From: Chloroflexota bacterium
Lineage (GTDB): Bacteria; Chloroflexota; Anaerolineae; Anaerolineales; Anaerolineaceae
DNA length: 51,061 bases
Direction: 5' to 3'
NCBI GenBank assembly: GCA_012799995.1
Contig: JAAZKE010000095.1
Location: forward strand, 1-51,061
The position numbers were made by a program, and so were the translations under genes. Positions within the stretch are counted from its first letter, which is position 1. The number at the start of each line of letters is the position of its first letter. Positions 25,991 through 34,364 of this stretch are shown here, piece by piece. The notes under the pieces were generated by a model that saw only the letters and a program-made list of their open reading frames with translations, did not search any database and was not told where the DNA came from.

Positions 25991-27048
25991 ATGATAAAGT
26001 CGGCAGCGATTTCAGCACCATTTTGATGCGGGTAATTGAGTGTAGAAAAGTTACTCAGCCTGTCAACCACTTCGGTAAGGCTGTCAAATTCTGGTTTTAC
26101 CTCTATAGCATTCGGAACCTGCCGAAGGAACTGATCAAGGCAGGGACTCTCCCGAAAATCGCTGCGATTGATGTAGCCAAATGGTTTCCCCTGTGTAATA
26201 ACTTCGGCAATCAGGCTGTAACCTGCTTTACCGATGACAAAGTCAGCTGCGGATACCAGATCAGGGTGATAAAAATCTGACACATGAGGGATTTGAATCA
26301 CATCTTTAACGGTGGTGACTGATTCAAAATTTCCAAGAAAAGCCAGCTTAACATTGAAAGAAGTACGGTAATAATCCGATAAATTCGTGTAGTTATACGG
26401 AATTCCGCCCATCGATATAATCCCAAGCTGTTGAGCGGGTGTAATACCAAGCTTGTGACGTGTTTCATCACGACTTTTTAAAGGAATACGACTTACCAAT
26501 GGGATTGTCAGAGAAGATTTATTGGAAAGCTTGCAAACCGGATCCAATTGAACATGAAAATCAGCAGCATTATAGACAGCTCGATATGTTTCGATAATCG
26601 TTTTAAACCCCGGATAATCCGGCAGATAAGGTTCATAGATCCAGTCCCAGGTAAAGTTCTCAATCAATAAGCTGGGAATACCAGCTTTCTGTGCGCTTGC
26701 GATTCCCAAAGGTGAAATATCCGATATCACCAGGTCAGTATGCGTTTTCTTGAGATTGCCCGCCATTTCCAAAGAAAGAGAATCAAAGGATCTGTTCCAC
26801 GTTTTCAGCTGTCTGATCGTTTCTTCCAGATCAGATTGAAAAGGACTGTTTTGAACCAGACCAATATCCGTTTTCACAGCGTGAAACTGGATATCGTTAA
26901 TCCCGGATTGGATAAAGAAGGATGCCGGTGTTTCGGTGTAAATTGAGATCAAGATACTCGGGTCTCTGGATCTCAAAGCGGATATGATCGCTGCTTCCCT
27001 CGCAGCATGACCATATCCATGAGATGATATAAAAAAGGCAATATTCAT
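25966..27048 (-). CDS. GT-B glycosyltransferase-like protein with N-terminal HGYGHA motif
   Basis: A 360-residue soluble protein. The N-terminus, IAFFISSHGYGHAAREA, matches a GT-B family also seen fused to L-arabinokinase; the C-terminal half has GIISMGGIPYN, and VIGKAGYSLIAEVITQGKP as the nucleotide-sugar binding region. Donor and acceptor are unknown. The frame is open to 27066, but ATG at 27048 matches family starts. TATCAT at 27056-27061 (minus) puts the predicted start one base before it. No Shine-Dalgarno is present. It is divergent from the MOP-family transporter gene. Confidence 0.75.
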   Translation of the reverse strand: MNIAFFISSHGYGHAAREAAIISALRSRDPSILISIYTETPASFFIQSGINDIQFHAVKTDIGLVQNSPFQSDLEETIRQLKTWNRSFDSLSLEMAGNLKKTHTDLVISDISPLGIASAQKAGIPSLLIENFTWDWIYEPYLPDYPGFKTIIETYRAVYNAADFHVQLDPVCKLSNKSSLTIPLVSRIPLKSRDETRHKLGITPAQQLGIISMGGIPYNYTNLSDYYRTSFNVKLAFLGNFESVTTVKDVIQIPHVSDFYHPDLVSAADFVIGKAGYSLIAEVITQGKPFGYINRSDFRESPCLDQFLRQVPNAIEVKPEFDSLTEVVDRLSNFSTLNYPHQNGAEIAADFIIQQASLGQ

Positions 27049-27055
27049 CAAGATT

Positions 27056-27061
27056 ATGATA
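27056..27061 (-). promoter_or_regulatory. -10 element of the HGYGHA glycosyltransferase gene, leaderless
   Basis: TATCAT on the minus strand (five of six consensus bases). The predicted start is 27049, one base before the ATG at 27048. Confidence 0.45.
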
Positions 27062-27142
27062 GACAAAAAGTATTAATTTACTATCGGAATTGGTGAAAAC
27101 TCCTTACAATGTCTTTTTACCACAAGTTGTCCGGTTTACGGG

Positions 27143-27148
27143 TAGAAT
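27143..27148 (+). promoter_or_regulatory. -10 element of transporter copy 1, leaderless
   Basis: TAGAAT preceded by ACGGG. The predicted start is 27155, exactly the G of the GTG start codon. Confidence 0.6.
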
Positions 27149-27154
27149 GAAATA

Positions 27155-28477
27155 GTGTTAACTGATAAAGATCGTTTCCGTATGATATTCAATGTTTATT
27201 GGCCGCTGGCGTTAAGCTGGTTGTTTATGTCGACTGACAATCCCATTGTTACCTCTTTTGTCAGTCGTATGGCTGATCCGGAGATTAATCTCGGAGCACA
27301 TGGTGGGGTTGTTTATCCGGTATCTCTGCTGATTGAGTCGCCGATTATGATGATGATCTCTGTTTCAATCGCGATGGCGAAAGACAAGATCAACTACCGG
27401 CGCATCTATAAGTTGATGATGTGGCTGTGTTTCGGACTGACTGTACTTCATTCCCTCATCGCCTTTACTCCCCTGTTCAATGTAGTCATCCGTGATCTGA
27501 TGGGTATTCCAACGGAGCTGCTTGAACTTTCAAGAATCGGTTTGACGCTTATGATTCCATGGACCTGGTCAATCGGCTATCGGCGTATGTATCACGGAAT
27601 TCTGATCCTTGGTAGAAAGACAAAACAGGTGACAGTCGGCAGTTTCATAAGGATGGTAACGCTGTTTATCGTCGCCCTGGCAGGCTACCTGTTGCGCAAT
27701 TATGTCTCGTGTGCAGCGACTGCTGCTGCAGCACTGTCTACAGGAGTTATGGCTGAGGCTGTTTATATTGGTATCCAGGGGCGCAAGGTGATTGCAGCGT
27801 CCTTTGAAGAGGGTTCCAAAGAAGATCTCGTCTCTTGGAGAACCTTGGCATTTTTTTGCATACCTCTAGTGATGATGCAATTCATTAATTTAGGCTGGAC
27901 TTCAATTGGCAGCGCTGCCATGAGCAGAATGCTCAACCCGCTGATATCGCTTGCTGTATGGCCAGTGCTGGCAGGCATTTTGACGATCATGCGTTCATTC
28001 GGTAATGCCATCAATGAAACGACCTTATCCCTGGTTCAAAAACAGGGATTTTATCCCAGCCTGCGCAAGTTTTCGTTCCTAATCGCAGGATTAGCAGCGT
28101 TGGTATATGCTCTGATCGCGTTTACACCAGTTGGTGATTTATGGTTTCGTGATTTTTCAGGATTGACCGGAGACCTGTTCGCAGCTGCAAAAGTCGGAAT
28201 CCTTTTTGTATTCCTCACTCCGGTGAGTAATGTATTCCTTAACTTTTTTCAGGCGATTTCGCTGGCGGCAAGAAAATCCAGATTCCTGTTTGAGGGTTTG
28301 CTGATTTTCTTGGTTGTACTGCTGTTTTTCATCGCTGTAGGTATCAAATACCAGCGCTGGGAAGGAATTTATGTGATCCTGACTGGAATGAATGTTGGGA
28401 TTTTGATTCAAACAATCTGGATGCGGATTCGATCCGCCCCTTACATTCCGAAAGAAGCTGACATACCTGTGTCATGA
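27155..28477 (+). CDS. MOP-superfamily (MATE/ANKH-like) membrane transporter, copy 1
   Basis: A 440-residue protein with about 12 hydrophobic segments. The N-terminal WPLALSWLF...NPIVTSFVSR pattern and GILILGRKTK region recall the ANKH (progressive ankylosis) branch of the MOP superfamily more than drug-exporting MATE proteins. Export of an organic anion or a lipid-linked substrate is possible, but nothing in the sequence decides. The start is GTG at 27155, directly at the predicted transcription start, without a Shine-Dalgarno. It is the first of two tandem copies; the second starts 98 bp after this stop. Confidence 0.78.
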   Translation: MLTDKDRFRMIFNVYWPLALSWLFMSTDNPIVTSFVSRMADPEINLGAHGGVVYPVSLLIESPIMMMISVSIAMAKDKINYRRIYKLMMWLCFGLTVLHSLIAFTPLFNVVIRDLMGIPTELLELSRIGLTLMIPWTWSIGYRRMYHGILILGRKTKQVTVGSFIRMVTLFIVALAGYLLRNYVSCAATAAAALSTGVMAEAVYIGIQGRKVIAASFEEGSKEDLVSWRTLAFFCIPLVMMQFINLGWTSIGSAAMSRMLNPLISLAVWPVLAGILTIMRSFGNAINETTLSLVQKQGFYPSLRKFSFLIAGLAALVYALIAFTPVGDLWFRDFSGLTGDLFAAAKVGILFVFLTPVSNVFLNFFQAISLAARKSRFLFEGLLIFLVVLLFFIAVGIKYQRWEGIYVILTGMNVGILIQTIWMRIRSAPYIPKEADIPVS

Positions 28478-28562
28478 TAGGTAAAAAGTATTAATTTACT
28501 ATCGGAATTGGTGAAAACTCCTTACAAAATGTCTTTTTACCACGAGTTGGCTGGTTTACGGG

Positions 28563-28568
28563 TAGAAT
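28563..28568 (+). promoter_or_regulatory. -10 element of transporter copy 2, leaderless
   Basis: TAGAAT in the duplicated promoter. The predicted start is 28575, exactly at the GTG. The box and its distance to the start codon survived the duplication although flanking bases changed. Confidence 0.6.
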
Positions 28569-28574
28569 GATATA

Positions 28575-29915
28575 GTGTTAACTGATAAAGATCGATTCCG
28601 TATGATATTCAATATTTATTGGCCGCTGGCGTTAAGCTGGTTGATTATGTCTATAGGCAACCCAATTGTTAACGCTTTTGTCAGCCGTATGGCTGATCCG
28701 GAGATTAATCTTGGGGCACATGGTGGGGTTGTTTATCCGATATCCATGCTGATTGAGTCGCCGATCATGATGATGATCTCTGTTTCAATCGCGATGGCGA
28801 AAGATAAGATCAACTACCGGCGCATCTATAAGTTGATGATGTGGCTGTGTTTCGGACTGACTGTGCTTCATTCCCTCATCGCCTTTACACCCCTGTTCAA
28901 CGTTGTCATCCGTGATCTGATGGGTATTCCGAAAGAGCTGCATGAACTTTCAAGAATCGGTTTGACGATTATGATCCCATGGGCATGGGCAATCGGCTAT
29001 CGGCGTATGTATCAAGGAATTCTGATCCTTAGAGGAAAGACAAAACAGGTTACGGTCGGCACTATCATAAGAATGGTAACGTTGTTTATCATCGCCCTGG
29101 CAGGCTACCTGCTGCGCAATTATGTCTCGGGTGCAGCGACCGCTGCTGCAGCGATGGCTACAGGAGTTATGACTGAGGCTGTTTATATTGGTATCCAGGG
29201 GCGCAAGGTAATTGCAGCGTCCTTTGAAGAGGGTTCCAAAGAAAATCTCGTCTCCTGGAGAACGCTGGCTGCATTTTGCATTCCTCTGGTAATGATGCAA
29301 TTCATTAATTTAGGCTGGACTTCAATTGGCAGCGCTGCCATGAGCAGAATGCTCAACCCGCTGATATCGCTGGCTGTGTGGCCGGTGCTGTCTGATATCA
29401 CGAAGATCATGTGTTCATTCGGCAATGCCGTCAACGAAACGACCTTATCCCTGGTTCAAAAAAAGGGGATCTATCCCAGTCTGCGCAAGTTTTCGTTCCT
29501 GATCGCAGGGCTAGCAGCATTGGTATATGTTCTGATCGCGTTTACACCAGTCGGTGATTTATGGTTCCGAAATTTTTCAGGTTTAACCGGGAACCTGTTC
29601 GCAGCTGCAAAAGTCGGAATCCTTTTCGTATTCCTCACTCCGGTATGCAACGTATTCCTGAACTTCTATCAGGCGATTTCACTGTCGGCAAGAAAATCCA
29701 GATTTCTGTTTGAAGGTTTACTGATTTTCCTGGTTGTACTGCTGATTTTCATCGCTGTAGGCATCAAATACCAGCGCTGGGAAGGGATTTATGTGATCTT
29801 GACTGGAATGAACGCCGGATTTTTAATTCAAACAATCTGGATGCGGATCCGATCCGCACCTTACATTCCGAAAGATACCGGCCTTCCTGTGTTACAGGTC
29901 AGTGTCGAGAATTAA
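28575..29915 (+). CDS. MOP-superfamily (MATE/ANKH-like) membrane transporter, copy 2
   Basis: A 446-residue near-copy of the preceding protein. Differences cluster at a few places: MSIGNPIVNAF against MSTDNPIVTSF, the segment VLSDITKIMCSFGNAV against VLAGILTIMRSFGNAI, and a longer C-terminus ending VLQVSVEN. Changes near the first membrane segment and the loop after segment 7 could alter substrate choice. Start codon, promoter and leader are duplicated with the gene. Its 3' end overlaps the convergent ycgN-like gene by 24 bases. Confidence 0.78.
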   Translation: MLTDKDRFRMIFNIYWPLALSWLIMSIGNPIVNAFVSRMADPEINLGAHGGVVYPISMLIESPIMMMISVSIAMAKDKINYRRIYKLMMWLCFGLTVLHSLIAFTPLFNVVIRDLMGIPKELHELSRIGLTIMIPWAWAIGYRRMYQGILILRGKTKQVTVGTIIRMVTLFIIALAGYLLRNYVSGAATAAAAMATGVMTEAVYIGIQGRKVIAASFEEGSKENLVSWRTLAAFCIPLVMMQFINLGWTSIGSAAMSRMLNPLISLAVWPVLSDITKIMCSFGNAVNETTLSLVQKKGIYPSLRKFSFLIAGLAALVYVLIAFTPVGDLWFRNFSGLTGNLFAAAKVGILFVFLTPVCNVFLNFYQAISLSARKSRFLFEGLLIFLVVLLIFIAVGIKYQRWEGIYVILTGMNAGFLIQTIWMRIRSAPYIPKDTGLPVLQVSVEN

Positions 29916-30389
29916 ATTGTTTAACAGTTTTTCCTCAAAATTCATATCGATATTGACTGATTTAGCCTTGCGGATTGTCTTGGTGATTCTAAATGATCCA
30001 ATCTCTGTATCCAGTGGCTCCCGTACGAATTGACTGAATTTGGAGAGCGTTGAACGGCTAAGCGGATCTTCTGCAGCAAGGAGCGGATGCCATTTTGGCA
30101 GTTCCATCCCTTTAAGGAGACAGCGATAAGAACAATGTTTTGGCAGCCAACGTTGAACCGCTTCCAGATTATCAGGTGTTAACCGCACACAGGTCTTCAT
30201 TTTTATCGTTCGTTCCGGATAAACCATGCAGTTTCTGGCGGTTTTGTTATAAAATTCACAGATGATGCGTGTAAAATAAAGTGTTTCGGTATCCTGTTCT
30301 TCAATTTTATAGAGGCAACAGATGCCGCAATTGTCACATAAAGCTTCCCATTCTTCTTCGGTAAAAATGTGAAAACTATTCGAGATCAT
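29892..30389 (-). CDS. YcgN/UPF0260 family cysteine-cluster protein
   Basis: A 165-residue protein with the N-terminal block EEWEALCDNCGICCLYKIE (CxxCxxCC) and further Cys residues in CEFYNKTARNCMVYPER and KTCVRL. The conserved WLPKHCSYRCL and LPKWHPLL segments match E. coli YcgN closely. The cysteines probably bind zinc or iron; no activity is established. The frame is open to 30431, but ATG at 30389 overlaps the dus stop by 14 bases and gives the family N-terminus. It ends inside the convergent transporter gene. Confidence 0.88.
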   Translation of the reverse strand: MISNSFHIFTEEEWEALCDNCGICCLYKIEEQDTETLYFTRIICEFYNKTARNCMVYPERTIKMKTCVRLTPDNLEAVQRWLPKHCSYRCLLKGMELPKWHPLLAAEDPLSRSTLSKFSQFVREPLDTEIGSFRITKTIRKAKSVNIDMNFEEKLLNNLILDTDL

Positions 30390-31377
30390 AATCTCTGTTT
30401 CCTGCCTCAATCCATTGTAAGAGCGTTTCAAATTTTTCTGCGAAAAGGGACGGATCAGCTGTCGTTAGCAAGTTTCGTACTTTTGCCTTACCAATTCCCT
30501 TGTTTGTCAGGTATTTTTTGGCAAATTTTCGAAATCCAACACATCCACGGTCGGGCCCGAAAAAATCCACCATGGCGGAAAAGTGTTCCCGTACTGTTGA
30601 AAGATAAAGCGATAAAGGAACTTCTTCAAAATCATATCCGGCAAAAATCCAGGGATTCTTTATCGCAATGCGTCCAATGAGCACCGCATCGCACTTCGTA
30701 TAGCTTAACATGTTCTCGATTTCCGCATTGGTTGTAAGATCACCATTGCCCAATACAGGGATGGTGAGCGTCTGCTTAAGATTTGCAATTGCATCGAGAT
30801 CAATGGAGCCCTTGAACATCTGGGCTTTGGTGCGCGCGTGGAGCGCTATCATCGACGCACCATTTCCTTCAATTTGTTTGCCAACTTCAAGATAATTGAT
30901 TGAATCCTGATCCCAGCCGAGGCGAATTTTTGCGGTGATGGGAATATTCAGTTCATGAGTCAGGTTGGCAATGATCGCCCCAACTTTTTTCGGATTCTGG
31001 AGCAAGCCAGCTCCGGCACCACGATTTGCAACGTGATTTACTGAACAGCCCATGTTGATATCGATCATGTCAGGGGAAAACTGTTCGACAATAGAAATTG
31101 CAGAGGCAGTCAGCCGAATAGGATTGTCATCGAAAATCTGAATCGCTACCGGTCGTTCAGTTTCACTGAAAAGACAGCGTCTGGCAAATTTTTTGTTACG
31201 CCAGACAATTTCCAAAGCATTGATGAACTCGGTATAAATCATGGCCGACCCTAATTTACGCACAACTGAGCGGAACGGCTGATCGCTGTATCCATCCATT
31301 GGGGCGAGAATTCGATTCCCGTAAACAGGAATCCCAGCTATAAAAAAAGAAGGATTCGAAGGGGTTAAGCTCTGCAT
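30376..31377 (-). CDS. tRNA-dihydrouridine synthase
   Basis: A 333-residue FMN enzyme that reduces uridines in the tRNA D-loop with NADPH. Family motifs are ILAPMDGYSDQPFR at the N-terminus, INMGCSVNHVANRGAGAGLL with the catalytic Cys, ITAKIRLGWD, ALHARTKAQMF and GNGDLTTN. This is closest to the DusB-like group of bacterial Dus proteins, though the exact target position cannot be read from sequence. It overlaps the upstream 233-residue gene by 13 bases and the ycgN-like gene by 14, forming a three-gene operon. Confidence 0.93.
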   Translation of the reverse strand: MQSLTPSNPSFFIAGIPVYGNRILAPMDGYSDQPFRSVVRKLGSAMIYTEFINALEIVWRNKKFARRCLFSETERPVAIQIFDDNPIRLTASAISIVEQFSPDMIDINMGCSVNHVANRGAGAGLLQNPKKVGAIIANLTHELNIPITAKIRLGWDQDSINYLEVGKQIEGNGASMIALHARTKAQMFKGSIDLDAIANLKQTLTIPVLGNGDLTTNAEIENMLSYTKCDAVLIGRIAIKNPWIFAGYDFEEVPLSLYLSTVREHFSAMVDFFGPDRGCVGFRKFAKKYLTNKGIGKAKVRNLLTTADPSLFAEKFETLLQWIEAGNRDYDLE

Positions 31378-32066
31378 TCCAACCAGATTTGGTATGCTTC
31401 AATCCAGGCGTTCTGGCTGTCCGAACCAGCTGGTTCAATATCCTGTAACGGCAAGATATAGGATCGTTTTCGTCTCTCCACTTGGACAAAAACACCCAAC
31501 GGTAAATCCCATCCGGCAATTCCGGAAATTTTTATGCTTTCGTTTAACTGGAGATCTCCTTCGTCATTCTCATATGGATAAATAACATTTGCATGAAAAG
31601 GATAATTCAGTTCTTGCGCTAATGCTTGCTCCCAAAAACTGTAGGGAGACCTGGATTGATCAACATTTATTTTAGGGAAGACTGATCGAATCAGCTCACA
31701 ATGCTCTGGAAAATCATTCCAGAAATATTCGTTTCCAATCGTATTTTTGGCCCATTCGTTCGATAAAACCGAAAACGGAGCTTCGGATCGGCGCAGGCAA
31801 GCCAGTGGAAGTACACTGGTACTCCATTCCTGATCAAGTTGATAGCACTTTAGAATGTGATGAAGCTTTTCGTTGCTAACCTTGCTGAAATCCCACTCAA
31901 TCAGGACAAAGATTTCCTGAGGTAGCTGTGCTTCTTCGTCGATAAAAACCTGACGGATTATGCCAGACCATCCCTGAAGATCAGCACCACTCGATTCCTC
32001 GTAGTGGGACGATGGAACAATCACAGTGTTTCCAACCGATAATACTTCTTGTGTATCTCTTCCCAA
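31365..32066 (-). CDS. Protein of unknown function with two beta-rich segments
   Basis: A 233-residue soluble protein starting with TTG at 32066; GAGG lies 6 nt upstream. The N-terminal part (VGNTVIVPSSHYEES to IFVLIEWD) and C-terminal part (LNYPFHANVIYPYENDEG to YILPLQDIEP) both look like small beta-barrel or SH3-like folds separated by a helical region. The PFHANV...LPLQDIE pattern recalls small calcium-binding domains, but I cannot name a family with confidence. First gene of the operon with dus and ycgN. Confidence 0.7.
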   Translation of the reverse strand: MGRDTQEVLSVGNTVIVPSSHYEESSGADLQGWSGIIRQVFIDEEAQLPQEIFVLIEWDFSKVSNEKLHHILKCYQLDQEWSTSVLPLACLRRSEAPFSVLSNEWAKNTIGNEYFWNDFPEHCELIRSVFPKINVDQSRSPYSFWEQALAQELNYPFHANVIYPYENDEGDLQLNESIKISGIAGWDLPLGVFVQVERRKRSYILPLQDIEPAGSDSQNAWIEAYQIWLECRA

Positions 32067-32082
32067 TTAAACCTCGCGACTG

Positions 32083-32088
32083 ATTATA
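32083..32088 (-). promoter_or_regulatory. -10 element upstream of the 233-residue protein gene
   Basis: TATAAT on the minus strand. The predicted start is about 32076, giving a 10-nt leader that still contains the GAGG ribosome-binding site before the TTG start. Confidence 0.5.
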
Positions 32089-32161
32089 CTCATGTTTATT
32101 TCGAAAAGGTTTTTACCGCATATTTTTATCAACTGTACGTGATCCAATAGATAATAGCGAT

Positions 32162-32194
32162 AAAAAGAAACTACCCACTGCAAAAGTGGGTAGT
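32162..32194 (-). terminator. Intrinsic terminator downstream of serA
   Basis: ACTACCCACT (32170-32179) and AGTGGGTAGT (32185-32194) form a perfect 10-bp stem with a 5-base loop. On the minus strand it is followed by TTTCTTTTTA, a proper U-tract, so it ends the serC-serA transcript. Confidence 0.9.
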
Positions 32195-32219
32195 CTTTCC
32201 ACATAATTAACGAACTAAT

Positions 32220-33143
32220 TTACGGGTTGACCTGGTACTTTTTGATGCCAGATTCGAAGAAGTTTACGATTTGATTTGCAGCAGCCATACCAGCATTGTT
32301 GTTGGCTTCAGCAGTCTGAGCACCACATTTTTTCAAAGAGAACAGCGATCGATCTGAATATTTTTCCCCCATTTCTTCCATGTAAGCGCAAGGCACATCA
32401 GCAAGGTAGGAAAAATCAGGTCTCTCTGCCAAAATTCTCATGATATCGTCATCATCAACGACTTCGGAACGAGAGGTATTGATTAACACTGCATTTTTCG
32501 GCATCAACGAGATCAGATCGTAGTTAATACTGTGCTGGTTCGATTCCGATAACGGAATGTGGATTGTGATATACTGGCAGGTCTTGTACAAGTTCTCCAA
32601 CGTTCCAGCGAACTGAACACCACGCTCAGAAGCAACTTCAGTGGGAAAGGTATAGTCGAAGTAATAGACATCCATGCCAAACCCATCAGCGATTCGGGCT
32701 ACATTTTTTCCAACCGCACCCAAACCCTGGATTCCAAGTTTCTTGCCTCGCAGTTCCGATCCGGTAGAACCGTTGAAGTGATGGCGGGCGTTGTACAGCA
32801 TCATCGCGAACACCAATTCAGCAACAGCGTTGGCGTTTTGACCGGGGGTATTTTCTACCACGATATTGCGTTTTGATGCTGCTGCAAGATCGATGGAATC
32901 ATAGCCAGCGCCGGCACGAACAATGATTTCCAGCTCAGGAGCATGATCCATCACTGTTTCGTCGATGATGTCGCTGCGAACGATTAGAGCATTGGCATCT
33001 TTAATCGTTTCATAGGTTTCGTCAATGGTCTTATACTTTTCAACAATAACAACTGAATATTCTTTCGCTTCCAAAATTTCTTTAATGCCATCAACTGCCA
33101 TACTGGAAAAAGGTTTTTGTGTCAAGATTACTACTTTTTTCAT
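32220..33143 (-). CDS. serA: D-3-phosphoglycerate dehydrogenase
   Basis: A 307-residue D-2-hydroxyacid dehydrogenase without an ACT domain, first enzyme of serine synthesis. The NAD site GIQGLGAVGKNVA lies near residue 135-147, RAGAGYDSID gives the substrate region and NTSRSEVVD the catalytic Arg. In place of the usual C-terminal catalytic His (PHxGAxTxEA) it has KKCGAQTAEANNNAG, so His is Lys. I recall the same KKxGAQTAEAN pattern in Bacteroides-type SerA proteins, so this is probably a functional subclass. AAAGGG precedes the ATG. Located 21 bases after serC. Confidence 0.9.
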   Translation of the reverse strand: MKKVVILTQKPFSSMAVDGIKEILEAKEYSVVIVEKYKTIDETYETIKDANALIVRSDIIDETVMDHAPELEIIVRAGAGYDSIDLAAASKRNIVVENTPGQNANAVAELVFAMMLYNARHHFNGSTGSELRGKKLGIQGLGAVGKNVARIADGFGMDVYYFDYTFPTEVASERGVQFAGTLENLYKTCQYITIHIPLSESNQHSINYDLISLMPKNAVLINTSRSEVVDDDDIMRILAERPDFSYLADVPCAYMEEMGEKYSDRSLFSLKKCGAQTAEANNNAGMAAANQIVNFFESGIKKYQVNP

Positions 33144-33164
33144 TGAAATTCCCTTTTCTTCAGT

Positions 33165-34235
33165 TTATATTTTCTTCTCAAAGTCCTTCATTGCGGCAAT
33201 AAGTGCATCGACACTTTCCATGGGCAGTGCGTTGTAGCAGGAAGCACGGAATCCACCTACTGAGCGATGGCCTTTGATACCAACCAGACCGCGTTCCTTG
33301 GTGAAATCAACAAAGGCGCCTTCAAGTTCCTTGTATTCTGGGAGCAAATTAAACGTGATGTTCATGCGGGAGCGATCAGCGGGATCTGAAACATTCGGCG
33401 CAAACAGCTTATTACGTTCGATTTCCGCATAGACCTTATCTGAACGGGCAATAGCTCGTTTTTCCATCTCTTTGACACCTCCAGAATCGACTATCCATTC
33501 CATCGTCATCAGTGCGGCATAAATCGGGAAGACCGGAGGAGTGTTCTTCATCGAGTTTTTTTCGATATGCACTTTGTAATCGCACATTGTCGGAACTGGA
33601 CGGACAACATGATCGAGGAAAGAATCTTTGATAATCACGATCGTAACACCAGCAGGTGCAAAGTTCTTCTGTGCGCCACCGAAGATCATCACATACTTTG
33701 AAACGTCAACCGGTCGGCTGAAAATATCCGATGACATATCCGCAATCAAGGGTACCGGGCTGTCGTAATCTTCGAGGATCTCAGTACCTTCAATGGTGTT
33801 GTTTGAGCAGATTTCAAAATAATCTGCATCGGTCGGTATTGTGTAATTCCTGGGAATATAAGAATAGTTTTTATCTTTTGAAGAAGCGACAACGTCAACT
33901 TCACCATACAATTTCGCTTCTTTAATTCCACCCAATGCCCAGGTACCTGTATCCAGATAGGCTGCTTTCTTCCCTAAAAAGTTATAAGGGATGGTGAAGA
34001 ACTGCGTAGTTGCACCGCCACCGAGGAAAATCACAGAATATCCTTCCGGGATATCCAACAGCTGTTTGGTAGTTGTAACGGCTTTATCCATTACTGCATC
34101 AAAATCTTTGGAACGGTGAGAGATCGACAAGATGGACAACCCCGAGTTATTGAAGTCCTTAATGGCTTCAATACTTTTCTCATACGTGTAGTCCGGCAAT
34201 ATAGCGGGTCCTGGATTGAAATTATGTTTTTTCAT
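33165..34235 (-). CDS. serC: Phosphoserine aminotransferase
   Basis: A 356-residue class V PLP aminotransferase that converts 3-phosphohydroxypyruvate to phosphoserine. Motifs are [10 protein letters not shown] at the start, [29 protein letters not shown] and [11 protein letters not shown] with the cofactor Lys, and a C-terminal [27 protein letters not shown] lies at ideal spacing before the ATG. It is first in the serC-serA operon; serB is not in the window. The 129-bp upstream gap contains AT-rich inverted repeats but no promoter that I can call with confidence. Confidence 0.96.
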   Translation of the reverse strand: MKKHNFNPGPAILPDYTYEKSIEAIKDFNNSGLSILSISHRSKDFDAVMDKAVTTTKQLLDIPEGYSVIFLGGGATTQFFTIPYNFLGKKAAYLDTGTWALGGIKEAKLYGEVDVVASSKDKNYSYIPRNYTIPTDADYFEICSNNTIEGTEILEDYDSPVPLIADMSSDIFSRPVDVSKYVMIFGGAQKNFAPAGVTIVIIKDSFLDHVVRPVPTMCDYKVHIEKNSMKNTPPVFPIYAALMTMEWIVDSGGVKEMEKRAIARSDKVYAEIERNKLFAPNVSDPADRSRMNITFNLLPEYKELEGAFVDFTKERGLVGIKGHRSVGGFRASCYNALPMESVDALIAAMKDFEKKI

Positions 34236-34318
34236 TGAATCTCCTTTATCCTTTTTTCAGGAACAGATGTAATGTGTATACATTTTGAGCATAATTATTA
34301 ACATAATTTTAACAGATT

Positions 34319-34358
34319 CCCATCATTTGATGGGTAATTTAATTGTCATACAATTAAA
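34319..34358. repeat. Two adjacent inverted repeats between serC and lysA
   Basis: CCCATC/GATGGG (34319-34324, 34329-34334) and TTTAATTG/CAATTAAA (34338-34345, 34351-34358) lie just after the lysA stop at 34365 and upstream of serC. They may act as a weak terminator for lysA or as regulatory sites for serC. Neither is followed by a strong U-tract. Confidence 0.45.
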
Positions 34359-34364
34359 ATTACA

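Larger units (their letters stand above)
27065..29900 (+). repeat. Tandem direct duplication of about 1.42 kb (promoter plus transporter gene)
   Basis: The stretch from about 27065 to 28482 recurs from about 28483 to 29900. The offset is 1418 bp, becoming 1420 bp after a 2-base insertion in the second leader. The copy includes about 90 bp of upstream DNA, the -10 box and nearly the whole gene. The coding copies are highly similar, with scattered substitutions and different last residues. This is a fairly recent duplication with both frames kept open. Confidence 0.9.
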
